Positions 1-7,848 of a DNA stretch of 64,000 bases are shown here, in pieces. The position numbers and the translations under genes were made by a program. Under the pieces are notes generated by a model. That model worked only from the letters and a program-made list of their open reading frames with translations. It made no database searches and was not told the origin of the DNA. Positions within the stretch are counted from its first letter, which is position 1; every line of letters starts with the position of its first letter. The DNA lies in NCBI RefSeq assembly GCF_016820445.1, contig NZ_JADHDT010000005.1, positions 62,001 through 126,000 of the forward strand, given 5' to 3'. Source of the DNA: Sphingomonas beigongshangi. Its GTDB lineage: Bacteria; Pseudomonadota; Alphaproteobacteria; Sphingomonadales; Sphingomonadaceae.

Positions 1-107
1 CGAAGGAGATGCGCGGGCGCTATCCCAAACATCCCTGGCCCGACGACCCCGCCGCCGCCGCCGCGACGCTGCGCACCAAGAAGGCCGATGCGCGCCGAGG
101 CGGGTGA
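1..107 (+). CDS. hrpB: ATP-dependent helicase HrpB, C-terminal end (partial)
   Basis: Only the last 34 codons are in the window; the frame enters at base 3 and stops at TGA 105-107. The tail reads [16 protein letters not shown] followed by an Ala-rich, basic end. The [12 protein letters not shown] signature is typical of the extreme C-terminus of HrpB-type DEAH-box helicases. The rest of the protein, including the helicase core, lies upstream of the window. In sphingomonads hrpB is usually close to the NDUFS4-like gene found here at 2144, so the interval between them looks inserted. Identification rests on this short tail alone. Confidence 0.8.
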   Translation, partial: KEMRGRYPKHPWPDDPAAAAATLRTKKADARRGG

Positions 108-147
108 GCGCGGCCGATGTTGTTCCTGCGTCGATCCAGCGATAGCA

Positions 148-164
148 GAATGTCTGTTGTTGGG
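148..164 (+). repeat. Short dispersed motif, copy 1
   Basis: The bases agaatgtctgttgttgg form a degenerate copy of a motif that recurs at 874-892 and 1804-1822. The shared core is aatgtc(c/t)g(c/t)tgtt. The three copies share orientation and fall on the flanks of the two unrecognised genes of this insert. Similar aatgtccgct cores are familiar from sphingomonad intergenic DNA, but no function is known to me. Confidence 0.4.
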
Positions 165-298
165 AGGAGAGCGGAATGGCAGCTTCGGCACGGCTGGTCG
201 CGATAGAAGACATCAGCGGGTCGCTGCCTTTCCCAAAATTGATGGTTGATCGGGAAGCGTAGTCTCTGGTCACGTCTGCCTGCTAAGACGCCTGACGC

Positions 299-640
299 TT
301 AGCTGGCCGACGCCGGGCACCTCTCAAGACTTCCCTCCGGCAGCGACAAACCATTATGGGCTAAAAACCGCACCGCCTTGCCAGCTCGTTGGACGGTGAT
401 CCTCACACAATAGTTGCGTGGATGTATTCGCTCGACCGGGCCAAAGGCCGCCAGATAATCGTTCGACGGTATCTCAAATTTTACCGGATAACCATCTAGG
501 TTGACATAAAAGTAGGTTGAGGCTTTGTAGTGATCGACAAAAGCGCTCCAGATGCGCACATCGCTATCATATGTGACAAGCCGGTCTCCACGAAACACTA
601 CTGCCTGCCTTATTCTTAACAGAATGCCAAGTGACATCAT
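299..640 (-). CDS. Unrecognised protein, possibly the soluble part of a truncated membrane protein
   Basis: I do not recognise this 113-residue product. The first in-frame Met is a MetMet pair at 640. The reading frame stays open upstream to a TGA at 824-826, and the 61 codons before the Met encode two hydrophobic stretches (around GLGVFCLIQGL and ATVTVISSILIAAT) that look like membrane helices. No ATG, GTG or TTG exists in that upstream part, so either a rare ATT start is used or the 5' end has decayed. The C-terminal part is mixed alpha/beta with many aromatic residues (STYFYVNLDGYPVKFEI). Codon usage is less GC-biased than in the neighbouring core genes, which suggests acquisition. Confidence 0.5.
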   Translation of the reverse strand: MMSLGILLRIRQAVVFRGDRLVTYDSDVRIWSAFVDHYKASTYFYVNLDGYPVKFEIPSNDYLAAFGPVERIHPRNYCVRITVQRAGKAVRFLAHNGLSLPEGSLERCPASAS

Positions 641-873
641 CGAACACGTAGCAGCGATCAGGATTGAGGAGATGACGGTAACAGTAGCTAATTTGATGCT
701 TCGAGGCCGCTGACGAAGCCCTTGAATAAGGCAGAATACACCGAGACCACTCCCGATTGCTCTTTCCCGAAATGGCCCGTCGGAGATGGAGAAGCGGGAA
801 AGATCGCGCTTAATGATCGGCCGTCATCGGAAGGGGCGGATTGCCAGCCTGCACGTCTGAGTGTGGACGAAAG

Positions 874-892
874 CGGAATGTCCGCTGTTTGG
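874..892 (+). repeat. Short dispersed motif, copy 2
   Basis: The bases cggaatgtccgctgtttgg match copy 3 (1804-1822) closely and copy 1 (148-164) more loosely. This copy lies between the two minus-strand genes, just downstream of the exported-protein gene. Copies 1 and 2 are both followed by a purine-rich ggagg-like run. Confidence 0.45.
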
Positions 893-913
893 AGGAAGGC
901 AGACTGACGGCTC

Positions 914-1531
914 TCAGCCACAGGCACCCGTGTGAGGACAGTCATGTTGCGAGATCACATGATCGACAATTATTTCCCGACCTGACATCCCCATATGACC
1001 ATAATGGCCCGGATACTTGGTCTCGCGACCTACGAATTCGACAAATAATCTCCGGCCGCCCCGTTGCCACCCATGCCGCAGAGTGGTCCGCTCGACATCT
1101 AGCCAGATCGTCGCCGCGATGGCTGCATCAGCCTGCTTTCTCCATTGGGATGATTTCGTATCTCCGCTAGCCCATTGGGGCGCCGTAGTTCCCTGCGGGA
1201 TGAACTGCTGGCCCTCGAAGTCGTCGACCCAGACGCCGCGATACCGACGCGGAGACTTCATCTTGTAGCATTTGTCGGTAGGCAGAGACCCAATCACTCC
1301 GGCTTCGATAACGTACGTGCAGGGTCCCTTGCGTATCAAACGACCGTCGAACCGATAGCAGGCGTGCCCTTCGTCAGATTGCGCGCATGGCACACCGAGA
1401 AGCCGCGCGCGCTTCTGATCTTCCGGGCGCGCAAAAACTTTAGCCGGGGGAGTCGCGAACTGACCAGGCGCATCCGTGCTTATACCAGCCGCGGCGACCA
1501 CAAGTAACAGCGCGGGAAACCCTCTGGGCAT
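914..1531 (-). CDS. Hypothetical exported protein
   Basis: This 205-residue product starts at an ATG at 1531 that begins a convincing signal peptide (MPRGFPALLLVVAAAG). An upstream in-frame Met at 1597 would only add a polar stretch before it. The mature part has four Cys in its first half (GVPC, GHACYRF, KGPC, DKCYKM), which could form two disulfides in the periplasm. A charged C-terminal region rich in His follows. No family is recognised. It lies on the minus strand in the lower-GC interval between hrpB and the NDUFS4-like gene, with its stop about 20 nt from a repeated motif at 874-892. The function is unknown, but a real exported gene is likely. Confidence 0.6.
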   Translation of the reverse strand: MPRGFPALLLVVAAAGISTDAPGQFATPPAKVFARPEDQKRARLLGVPCAQSDEGHACYRFDGRLIRKGPCTYVIEAGVIGSLPTDKCYKMKSPRRYRGVWVDDFEGQQFIPQGTTAPQWASGDTKSSQWRKQADAAIAATIWLDVERTTLRHGWQRGGRRLFVEFVGRETKYPGHYGHMGMSGREIIVDHVISQHDCPHTGACG

Positions 1532-1597
1532 AGCAAACCTCGAGCGAATCGGCAAGAATGGCGTATTGGAACCGGACGTTCTTGATGTATCTTGCAT

Positions 1598-2143
1598 CCA
1601 CGAAACAATCCCGGCAAGTCTAAGTCAGGCGAAGAGCTCCTGTGCGAGGGGGTGGCCGGCATTGTGCTACAAGTTGTTATGCGAACAGCTAAACAGCGCC
1701 AATGACATCGAGGTCGCCGGCTCTGCGAGAAGCACGACGATTTCCTGGTCGCCGTGCGATCAGCTGCAGAACGCCGATGTGGCAAAATGACCGGCCTAAC
1801 GAACAGCAATGTCCGCTGTTGGACAGATGCGTAAACGCGTTCAATAAACGAGGCTCCACACAGTCTACGCTTTCCTTCGATACGCCCGGCCCGTTTCCGG
1901 AATCCCCCTGTCCCGTCCCGCCCGTACTTCCGCTGGGCGGTGGGCTGCTGACGAGGTCCGGGGCGACGGAGCGTATCGCCGGCGGCCCTCTAGCACGTGT
2001 CTCCCGCCCGCGTCGCGCGGTTCGCATCCCCGCCGCGCCGGTCGCGTCCCCGAACGGCCGTCGCGGCCGCGCTCGCGCACCGTCCGACCGTCGCTCGCCA
2101 ACGCCGCTTCCCCGCGGGCCCTTCGCGCGTTAAGGAGCCTGTC
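1598..2143. other. Gene-free interval upstream of the NDUFS4-like gene
   Basis: Besides motif copy 3, I see no convincing gene here. The first half is of mixed composition. From about 1890 the DNA is very GC-rich and carries overlapping open frames on both strands with no recognisable protein content. The last bases hold the ribosome-binding site (aaggag, 2132-2137) of the following gene. Confidence 0.5.
1804..1822 (+). repeat. Short dispersed motif, copy 3
   Basis: The bases cagcaatgtccgctgttgg repeat the core of copies 1 and 2 in the same orientation. This copy lies upstream of the exported-protein gene, near the point where composition returns to the high-GC core. Confidence 0.45.
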
Positions 2144-2425
2144 ATGCCTACCGCCCGCATCTTCCAGCGCCCCAAGAACGCGATGCAGTCCGGCAAGTAC
2201 CGGACCGATCACTGGCAGCTCGAGTTCGAGCCGGCCGAATCGAAGAAGCCCGATCCGCTCACCGGCTGGGCGGGCAGCGGCGACACGCGCGAGCAGATCC
2301 GCCTGAGCTTCCCGACGCAGGAGGCCGCGATCGCTTATTGCGAGGCGCAGGGCTTCGACTACGAGCTGATCCCCGCGCCGCAGCGCAAGCTCAAGCTCCA
2401 GGCCTACGCCGACAATTTCCGCTGA
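2144..2425 (+). CDS. NADH dehydrogenase (complex I) accessory subunit, NDUFS4 / ETC_C1 family
   Basis: This 93-residue protein matches the NDUFS4 (18-kDa) accessory subunit family of respiratory complex I, which in Alphaproteobacteria is encoded away from the nuo operon. The family pattern is visible: an N-terminal ARIFQRPKNAMQSGK, a central HWQLEFE followed by DPLTGWAGSGDT, and a C-terminal AIAYCEAQGFDYEL. The subunit sits on the matrix/cytoplasmic arm and supports assembly and stability. The ATG at 2144 is fixed by an aaggag box 6 nt upstream; longer frames upstream have no family similarity. Length is normal for the bacterial family. Confidence 0.88.
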   Translation: MPTARIFQRPKNAMQSGKYRTDHWQLEFEPAESKKPDPLTGWAGSGDTREQIRLSFPTQEAAIAYCEAQGFDYELIPAPQRKLKLQAYADNFR

Positions 2426-2462
2426 GCGGGGCGGCCGCGACCGCCGCGGCCGGTCGCATCGT

Positions 2463-3563
2463 TCAGAAGCGCCAGTCGATGCGGTCCGTGTCGCCGCGAC
2501 AGATGCCGCGCAGCGCCTGCCACTGCGCCGGGGCGAGTGCCGGCGCATAGCCGCCCGCCAGCGCGCTCTGCCGGAATCGCCGTGCCCGATCCGCCGACAC
2601 GGGATGCGTGGCGAGATAGGCGAGCATCCGTTCCGCCTTGCCCGGCCCGCCGCGACCCAGCCGGTCGAAGAACGTCGCGGTCGGCAGCGGCGACACTTTG
2701 GCATCGCGCAGCAGCTGGATCGCATAACCGTCCGCCTTGGCCTCGGCATCGTGCGAATACGCGGTGGCGAGGATCGTGTTGGTGTAGCCGCCGACATGCC
2801 CCTCCATCCCGCCGAGCAGCACCGACAGGCCGAACTGGCGCAACAGGCCCTCCATCACGTCGCGGTGGCGGACATGGCCGATCTCGTGCGCGACGACGCC
2901 CGCGACCTCGTCGGGCGAGCGCGCCGCCTGGATCAGCCCGTCGAAGACGACGATCCGCCCGCCGGGCAGCGTCACCGCATTGACCATCGGCAGCTTGACG
3001 ACGTCCACCTCCAGCCGCGGGGCGTCGGGGTCGATGCGATGCGCCAGCGTCGCCAGCGCGGCGCGGCCCGCCGCATCGGTGCAGCCGCGCCGGCCGAAGT
3101 CGCCGACCATCGTCTCGCCCAGCTGCCGCTCGACGCTGGCGGGCACCAGGCGCGCGACCATCGCCGGCGTCCGCAGCACGATGACGACGACCACCGCCGC
3201 GACCGCCGCGAACGCCGTCGCCGCGCGCCACAGGCCCAGCCGGTCGACCCAGCCGCCATAGCGCACGGCGCCGGGCAGCCGCGCGCGCAGGGCAGGCGGC
3301 ACCGGTCCGGCGAAATCGATCCGCCAGCCGGGTCGCCCCTTCAGCCCGAAGCTCGCCGCGCCGGCATCGGCATGACCGGGGACCAGATCGGCGATCGGCA
3401 CGCGGGCGCCGGCGACGCCGTCCTCGACCAGTACGAGGGCGTCGCCTTCGACCAGCAGCCGGGCGCGCCGGCGGAGCGCACTGACGCCGTCGTAATGCCA
3501 GACGGTTGCACCATCGTCGGGCGCCGCTCCCGTCGCTGCGCCGCCCTCAGAAGGCGCCGACAT
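2463..3563 (-). CDS. M48 family metallopeptidase, membrane-anchored
   Basis: This is a 366-residue zinc metallopeptidase. The M48 signature HEIGH lies at residues 226-230 and is continued by VRHRD. A downstream Glu-containing helix (EAKADGYA, about 273-280) would supply the third zinc ligand. The N-terminal ~110 residues resemble a soluble beta-rich domain, followed by one transmembrane helix at about 114-131, so the catalytic domain is probably periplasmic. M48 enzymes of this kind degrade misfolded envelope proteins. The start codon overlaps the end of the DUF898 gene by 17 nt, suggesting translational coupling and joint function. The exact substrate is unknown. Confidence 0.88.
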   Translation of the reverse strand: MSAPSEGGAATGAAPDDGATVWHYDGVSALRRRARLLVEGDALVLVEDGVAGARVPIADLVPGHADAGAASFGLKGRPGWRIDFAGPVPPALRARLPGAVRYGGWVDRLGLWRAATAFAAVAAVVVVIVLRTPAMVARLVPASVERQLGETMVGDFGRRGCTDAAGRAALATLAHRIDPDAPRLEVDVVKLPMVNAVTLPGGRIVVFDGLIQAARSPDEVAGVVAHEIGHVRHRDVMEGLLRQFGLSVLLGGMEGHVGGYTNTILATAYSHDAEAKADGYAIQLLRDAKVSPLPTATFFDRLGRGGPGKAERMLAYLATHPVSADRARRFRQSALAGGYAPALAPAQWQALRGICRGDTDRIDWRF

Positions 3564-4650
3564 CGAATGCGTCCAGCAGCCCCTCGCCCTGGCCCGGCGC
3601 GCGAGTCTGCGACTGGGTCAGCGTGTCGATCGCCACGCTGCCGTAAGCGGCGAGGTGGCGGATGAAGAAGGCCCAGTTGCGATAGGGCACGAAGATATAG
3701 CCGACGCCGAAGGTGAAGATGACGAGCGCGTAGTTGCCGACGAACAGTTTCACCCAGTCCATCGTCCGCGCCTCGAACCCGAATTCGAGGTCGCCCAGGC
3801 TGGTCGCGCCCACCGCCTCGCGGAAGAAGGCGGAGAAGAAGGCCGCGGCGATCACGCCGAGCACGCCGAAGAAGACGAGGTAGAAGGCGATGCCGAGCAG
3901 CGCGAAGGTGACGATCGCGCCGGCGGGCGGCGGCGCGCCGGGCTTGATGCCCGCCATCATGCCGGCGCCGATCCCGATCGCGATCATCGCCAGGATCGCG
4001 AAGAACAGCACGACCGGTGCAAGGTAGAACAGCATGAATCGGCCGAACACCGGCTGCCAGCGCGCGTCGCTGCGGAAGTGGAGCGAGCCGAAGCTCATCG
4101 TGTTCCAGCGCTCGTTCCACAGCCGCGCCATCGACCAGGGCATCATCAGATAGGCGGTCAGCGTCGCCACCAGGCTGCGCCAGAACCACGACCAGCCATA
4201 AGCGACGCCCTGCCGGTCGCTGCCGCCCCGGATGCCGTGCCACAAGGTGCGGCTGAGGCGGTAGCGCAGCGCCCGAAACCGCGCCACGCCGATCAGGAAC
4301 AGCGCGATCAGATACAGCACGCCGACCAGCAGCGCCGCTGCCCCCTGATGGCCGCGCATCAGCACGCCCTGCAGCACCAGGTTGATGATGCCGAACGGCA
4401 GCACGAAGAACAGGAAGGCGAGGATATAGCCTACGAACAGCTCGAGCCCGGTGCCCGTCCATTCCAGCCGGTCGTCGATGAAGATCGTGCGGCTCCACAG
4501 ATAGCGCCGGGTGCGCGCGCGGCCCCAGAAACTGTAGATGCCGAGCGTGACGATCGTCAGCAGCAGATTGGTGAAGGCGATCGGCGCATAATCCTGCCAC
4601 GTGCCGCGGAAGCGGAACGCGCGCGGTTCGGCCCTGGTCTCGTCTGTCAT
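3547..4650 (-). CDS. DUF898 (YjgN-like) multi-pass membrane protein
   Basis: This 367-residue integral membrane protein belongs to the DUF898/YjgN family. Evidence is the N-terminal FRFRGTWQDYAPIAFTN, the repeated LxxR-L-W pattern (RYLWSRTIF, RYRLSRTLWHGI), and about six to eight hydrophobic segments. Two internal repeats of the type helix-helix-W/R-rich loop are apparent. The family function is unknown. The overlap with the downstream M48 protease gene argues for a shared membrane quality-control role, which is inference. The start at 4650 is followed directly by family-conserved sequence, with a ggggact-type purine-rich leader. Confidence 0.85.
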   Translation of the reverse strand: MTDETRAEPRAFRFRGTWQDYAPIAFTNLLLTIVTLGIYSFWGRARTRRYLWSRTIFIDDRLEWTGTGLELFVGYILAFLFFVLPFGIINLVLQGVLMRGHQGAAALLVGVLYLIALFLIGVARFRALRYRLSRTLWHGIRGGSDRQGVAYGWSWFWRSLVATLTAYLMMPWSMARLWNERWNTMSFGSLHFRSDARWQPVFGRFMLFYLAPVVLFFAILAMIAIGIGAGMMAGIKPGAPPPAGAIVTFALLGIAFYLVFFGVLGVIAAAFFSAFFREAVGATSLGDLEFGFEARTMDWVKLFVGNYALVIFTFGVGYIFVPYRNWAFFIRHLAAYGSVAIDTLTQSQTRAPGQGEGLLDAFDVGAF

Positions 4651-4727
4651 GAAAGTCCCCCCGGCCGCGAAGGTGACGCGGCCGGGGGGCGGGGGTCAAG
4701 TCCGCGCTTCGTTAAAAATGGTTCATT

Positions 4728-5657
4728 TCAGCGCAGGAAGTCTTCGAGCGCGCCAGCGAAGACTTGCGGGCGATCGAGCATGACGAAATGGGCCGCGTCG
4801 GCGACTTCGACGACGTTCAGCGTCGCCGTCCCCTTATAGGCGTCGCGATACAGCGTATCGACCGTCGCCTGCGGCAGGGTCGCGTTATAGGGCACCACCA
4901 ACGTCACCGGCGCGGTGATCCGCGGCAGGTCGTCACTGACGTCCGTGGTCAGATCCTCGTACATCGCCTGCCCGCTGACCCGCATGTCGGCCTTGGCGAC
5001 CCAGGCGGCGACCGCTTCGCGCGCGGCGGGGGTGGCTGCCATCTGCGCCGCCAGCGCGCCATCGGCGGCGGGGTCGGCCGGCTTGCCGTAGCGGGCGACC
5101 ATCATGTCCCGCATCGCCCGCGCGCGGGGCTCGATCGCGGCGACCGTCATCTGCGGCCCGAACAACCGGCCGTAGAAGGGCAGCGAATCGACGATCATGA
5201 TGCGCCCGACATCGCCGGGATGCGCGAGTGCGGTCTTCAGCGCGAGCAGGCCGCCCATCGAATGGCCGACCAGCGCGACCTTGGTCAGCGTCTCGCGCGC
5301 CAGATAGCCGTGCAGGTCCGCGACCACGCCGTCGAGGATACCGGGCGACAGATTGGCGCCCGGCGCGTCGCCTCCGAAACCATTGACCTGGACGACGATG
5401 ACGCGGTGGCGCGGCGAGAGCTGCGCCACCGTCGCGTCCCATACCGCGGCGGGCGAGGACAGGCCGGGAATCAGCACCACCGGGCTGCCCGTGCCGACCG
5501 AGCGGATCGACACGTGCGGCAGCCGCACCGTCGCGCCTGCCGCCGTGGCGGGCGAGGCCTTCGCGGCGGGGGCGGCGGTCGCACGGGCGGCGGGCTGGAG
5601 CACGACGGCAAGCGTCAGCAGCGAAGCGGCGAGACGCAGGGGCAGGTGACGGATCAT
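4728..5657 (-). CDS. Exported alpha/beta hydrolase
   Basis: This 309-residue protein has a signal peptide (MIRHLPLRLAASLLTLAVV) and an alpha/beta hydrolase fold. The nucleophile elbow is GHSMGG with Ser133, the oxyanion region is LIPGLSSP, and the catalytic His is probably His290 in DAAHFVMLDRP. The substrate is not predictable; esterase or lipase-like activity in the periplasm or outside is likely. The start at 5657 has an aaggagt box and overlaps the stop of the HTH gene in an ATGA, so it is the third gene of a coupled operon. An open frame continues upstream, but that part overlaps the HTH gene and is not hydrolase-like. Confidence 0.85.
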   Translation of the reverse strand: MIRHLPLRLAASLLTLAVVLQPAARATAAPAAKASPATAAGATVRLPHVSIRSVGTGSPVVLIPGLSSPAAVWDATVAQLSPRHRVIVVQVNGFGGDAPGANLSPGILDGVVADLHGYLARETLTKVALVGHSMGGLLALKTALAHPGDVGRIMIVDSLPFYGRLFGPQMTVAAIEPRARAMRDMMVARYGKPADPAADGALAAQMAATPAAREAVAAWVAKADMRVSGQAMYEDLTTDVSDDLPRITAPVTLVVPYNATLPQATVDTLYRDAYKGTATLNVVEVADAAHFVMLDRPQVFAGALEDFLR

Positions 5658-5863
5658 GATGCGGACTCCTTGGAAGGGCTGACGAACACGTCTTCGATGG
5701 CGAGGCCGAACAGCTCGGCGATGCGGAAGGCGAGGGGGAGGGACGGGTCGTAGCGACCGGTCTCGATCGCATTGACGCTCTGCCGGCTGACCTCCAGCCG
5801 CTCGGCAAGGTCCTGCTGCGACCATCCGCGCTCGGCGCGCAGCACGCGCAGGCGGTTGTTCAT
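5654..5863 (-). CDS. Small XRE-type HTH transcriptional regulator
   Basis: This 69-residue protein is nearly all helix-turn-helix. LRAERGWSQQDLAERL forms helices 1-2, and VSRQSVNAIETGRYDPSL contains the recognition helix and the conserved XRE tail. It belongs to the small YozG/Cro-like regulators that are usually encoded beside a small membrane protein, as here. Both junctions are ATGA overlaps (5860-5863 with the membrane gene, 5654-5657 with the hydrolase gene). It probably autoregulates the operon: three copies of an octamer lie over the promoter at 6296-6337. Confidence 0.88.
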   Translation of the reverse strand: MNNRLRVLRAERGWSQQDLAERLEVSRQSVNAIETGRYDPSLPLAFRIAELFGLAIEDVFVSPSKESAS

Positions 5864-6264
5864 GCCGCGCTCCGGTCGATCAGCTTGTTGACGAGGGCGC
5901 CGACACCCAGTCCGGCGAACCAGACGATCGGCCAGGCATAAGCGACGAGATGCGGGACCAGCCCAAAATTCTCCAGGAAGCCCCAGAAGGTCGCCACCGT
6001 CATCGCCAGGCCGCTCGCGACGATCACCTGCCGCGCCATCAGCATCCGCAGATATTCGTCGGTTTCCTCGACGAAATACAGGCCGATGACCGCGAAGAAG
6101 CCGGACACCGGAAGCGCGGGCGCGACGCCCAGGGCATAGGCGAGCGGGCCGGACGCAAGGTGCCGCACGAACACCCAGCACACCGGCAGCAGGATGGCGG
6201 CGTAGATGATGGAAAGGACGATGATGCGCCGGTTGTAGCGGCGCTGGGCGGGCGTGCAGGTCAC
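5860..6264 (-). CDS. Four-helix membrane protein, first gene of the HTH operon
   Basis: This 134-residue protein has about four hydrophobic segments (IIVLSIIYAAILLPVCWVF; LPVSGFFAVIGLYFV; VIVASGLAMTVATFWGFL; WPIVWFAGLGVGALV). Between segments 2 and 3 there is an EETDEYLRMLMAR loop. The EETDEYxR feature recurs in sphingomonad and xanthomonad membrane proteins paired with small HTH regulators. Its role is unknown; it may sense a membrane signal or partner the regulator. The start at 6264 has a ggaggt box a few bases upstream (rc of 6267-6273). It is co-transcribed and overlaps the HTH gene by 4 nt. Confidence 0.8.
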   Translation of the reverse strand: MTCTPAQRRYNRRIIVLSIIYAAILLPVCWVFVRHLASGPLAYALGVAPALPVSGFFAVIGLYFVEETDEYLRMLMARQVIVASGLAMTVATFWGFLENFGLVPHLVAYAWPIVWFAGLGVGALVNKLIDRSAA

Positions 6265-6295
6265 GATAACCTCCTTCGACTCGATGTGAAGGAGG

Positions 6296-6337
6296 CTTTA
6301 CATGGAAAGTGAGCTTTACGTCAAGCGGACTTTACGT
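6296..6337 (-). promoter_or_regulatory. Putative promoter with three repeated octamers (HTH operon)
   Basis: On the minus strand a TTGACG (6324-6319) is followed after 16 nt by TGTAAA (6302-6297), a plausible sigma-70 promoter ahead of the operon starting at 6264. Overlapping it are three direct octamers on the minus strand: ACGTAAAG at 6337-6330, ACGTAAAG at 6321-6314 and ATGTAAAG at 6303-6296, set 16 and 18 nt apart. That spacing fits cooperative binding of a small XRE repressor, presumably the operon's own HTH protein. This is sequence inspection only. Confidence 0.5.
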
Positions 6338-7780
6338 TTTGGCGCGGAGGCTTTCCATCATCTCCCGCGCCAGCAGGCCGAGCGTGTCGTCGCGCGCACC
6401 CATCACCACGATGCGATCGCCCGGCTTCGCTTCCGCGACCAGCATCGCCGCCGCGTCGGCGCGGTCGGGGACATGGCGGGCGTCGCAGCCGCGCGCGACG
6501 AGGTCGGCGACGATGTCCGCGCTGGTCACCTCGCGCGCGACGGTGCCGCCGAAATAGACGGGATCGGGCAACACCAGAACGTCCTCCGGGGCGAGCCGCG
6601 TGGCGAGGCTGTCGACCAGCTCCCGCCGCATCACCTTGAGCGGGCCATAGCCGTGCGGCTGGAACAGCAGCAGCAGCCGGCCGGGAAAGGCGTGCAGCGT
6701 GTCGAGCGTCGCGCCGATCTTGTCGGGATTGTGCCCGAAATCGTCGATGACGGTGATGCCGGCGGCGCCTTCGCCGATCGTGCCGACCCTCTCGAACCGG
6801 CGCTTCAACCCGGTGAATCCCTCGATCGCGCGCACGGCCTCGTCACGGTCGACGCCCGCGGCCATGGCGGCGCCGATCGCGGCGAGTGCGTTGGCGACAT
6901 TGTGCCGCCCCGGTACTGCCAGCCGCACGCGGCGCCGCGCCCCGCCCATGACGAGGTCGAAAGCGATGGCGAAGGGTTCCGGGGCCAGCGCCTCGGCGGT
7001 CATGTCGGCCGGGCCGTCGACGGCGAAGGTCAACAGAGTGTCGCGCGGCAGGCGGGCGGCAAGCGCGGCGGCTTCCTCGTCGCAGACATTGATCACGGTC
7101 GTCGTCGCCCGCCCGGCGAAATCGCCGAACAGCTGGCGCAGCTCGTCCAGGCCCTTGTGGTCGAGGCTGACGTTGTTCAGCACCGCGATGTTCGGGCGAT
7201 AGAAAGCGATCGACCCGTCGCTCTCGTCGACCTCGCTGACGAAGGTATCGCCGCCACCGGCGCCAGGGATTCCGACCAGCGCGCTTGCGAAGGGCGCATC
7301 GGGCCGCGCGAAATTGGTCATCACCGCGCCGTTCATCACCGTCGGATCGCGCCCCGTCGCGTGCAGGATCCAGCCGATCATGCCCGTCACCGTCGACTTG
7401 CCGCTCGTCCCCGCGACACCGATGCGCAGGCCGCTGGCGTTGAACAGGTCGCTGAGCAGCTGCGCGCGCGTCATCCGGGTACAGCCCAGCCGGGTCGCCG
7501 CGACGATGTCGGCGACGCTGTCCTCGACCGCGGCGGAGGCGACGACGACCTGGTCGGCGGAGACGACGCCGCTGCCGTCCTGCGGATGCAGGCGGATGCC
7601 CAGCGCCGACAGCGCCGCGAACTTGGCCGGCACGCGGCCCTGGTCGAGCCCGCGGTCGGAGCCTTCAACCGTCGCGCCCCGGCCCGCCAGGATCATCGCC
7701 AGCGGCATCATTCCCGATCCGCCGATGCCCACCAGGAAGAAGCGCCGCCCGTCCAGCGGCCCGTTGTTGCCGTTCGCCAT
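6332..7780 (-). CDS. Mur ligase family protein (MurC/Mpl-like)
   Basis: This 482-residue protein has the three-domain Mur ligase layout: an N-terminal Rossmann UDP-binding domain ([11 protein letters not shown]), a central ATPase domain with the P-loop GTSGKST at residues 124-130, and a C-terminal domain ending in a helical tail. It is closest in pattern to MurC and Mpl, which add L-Ala or the recycled L-Ala-D-Glu-mDAP tripeptide to UDP-MurNAc. The P-loop has TSGKST instead of the THGKTT usual in MurC/Mpl. It is divergent from an LD-carboxypeptidase gene, which produces exactly the tripeptide used by Mpl, so recycling is the likelier role. The housekeeping murC is normally in the dcw cluster, not in this context. 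Confidence 0.8.
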   Translation of the reverse strand: MANGNNGPLDGRRFFLVGIGGSGMMPLAMILAGRGATVEGSDRGLDQGRVPAKFAALSALGIRLHPQDGSGVVSADQVVVASAAVEDSVADIVAATRLGCTRMTRAQLLSDLFNASGLRIGVAGTSGKSTVTGMIGWILHATGRDPTVMNGAVMTNFARPDAPFASALVGIPGAGGGDTFVSEVDESDGSIAFYRPNIAVLNNVSLDHKGLDELRQLFGDFAGRATTTVINVCDEEAAALAARLPRDTLLTFAVDGPADMTAEALAPEPFAIAFDLVMGGARRRVRLAVPGRHNVANALAAIGAAMAAGVDRDEAVRAIEGFTGLKRRFERVGTIGEGAAGITVIDDFGHNPDKIGATLDTLHAFPGRLLLLFQPHGYGPLKVMRRELVDSLATRLAPEDVLVLPDPVYFGGTVAREVTSADIVADLVARGCDARHVPDRADAAAMLVAEAKPGDRIVVMGARDDTLGLLAREMMESLRAKT

Positions 7781-7848
7781 GCGCCCGCGCTATCCGGGCG
7801 GCGGGTCGGGGGCAAGGCGCCCCCGATGGATGGGGGTGCGAAGACGAC

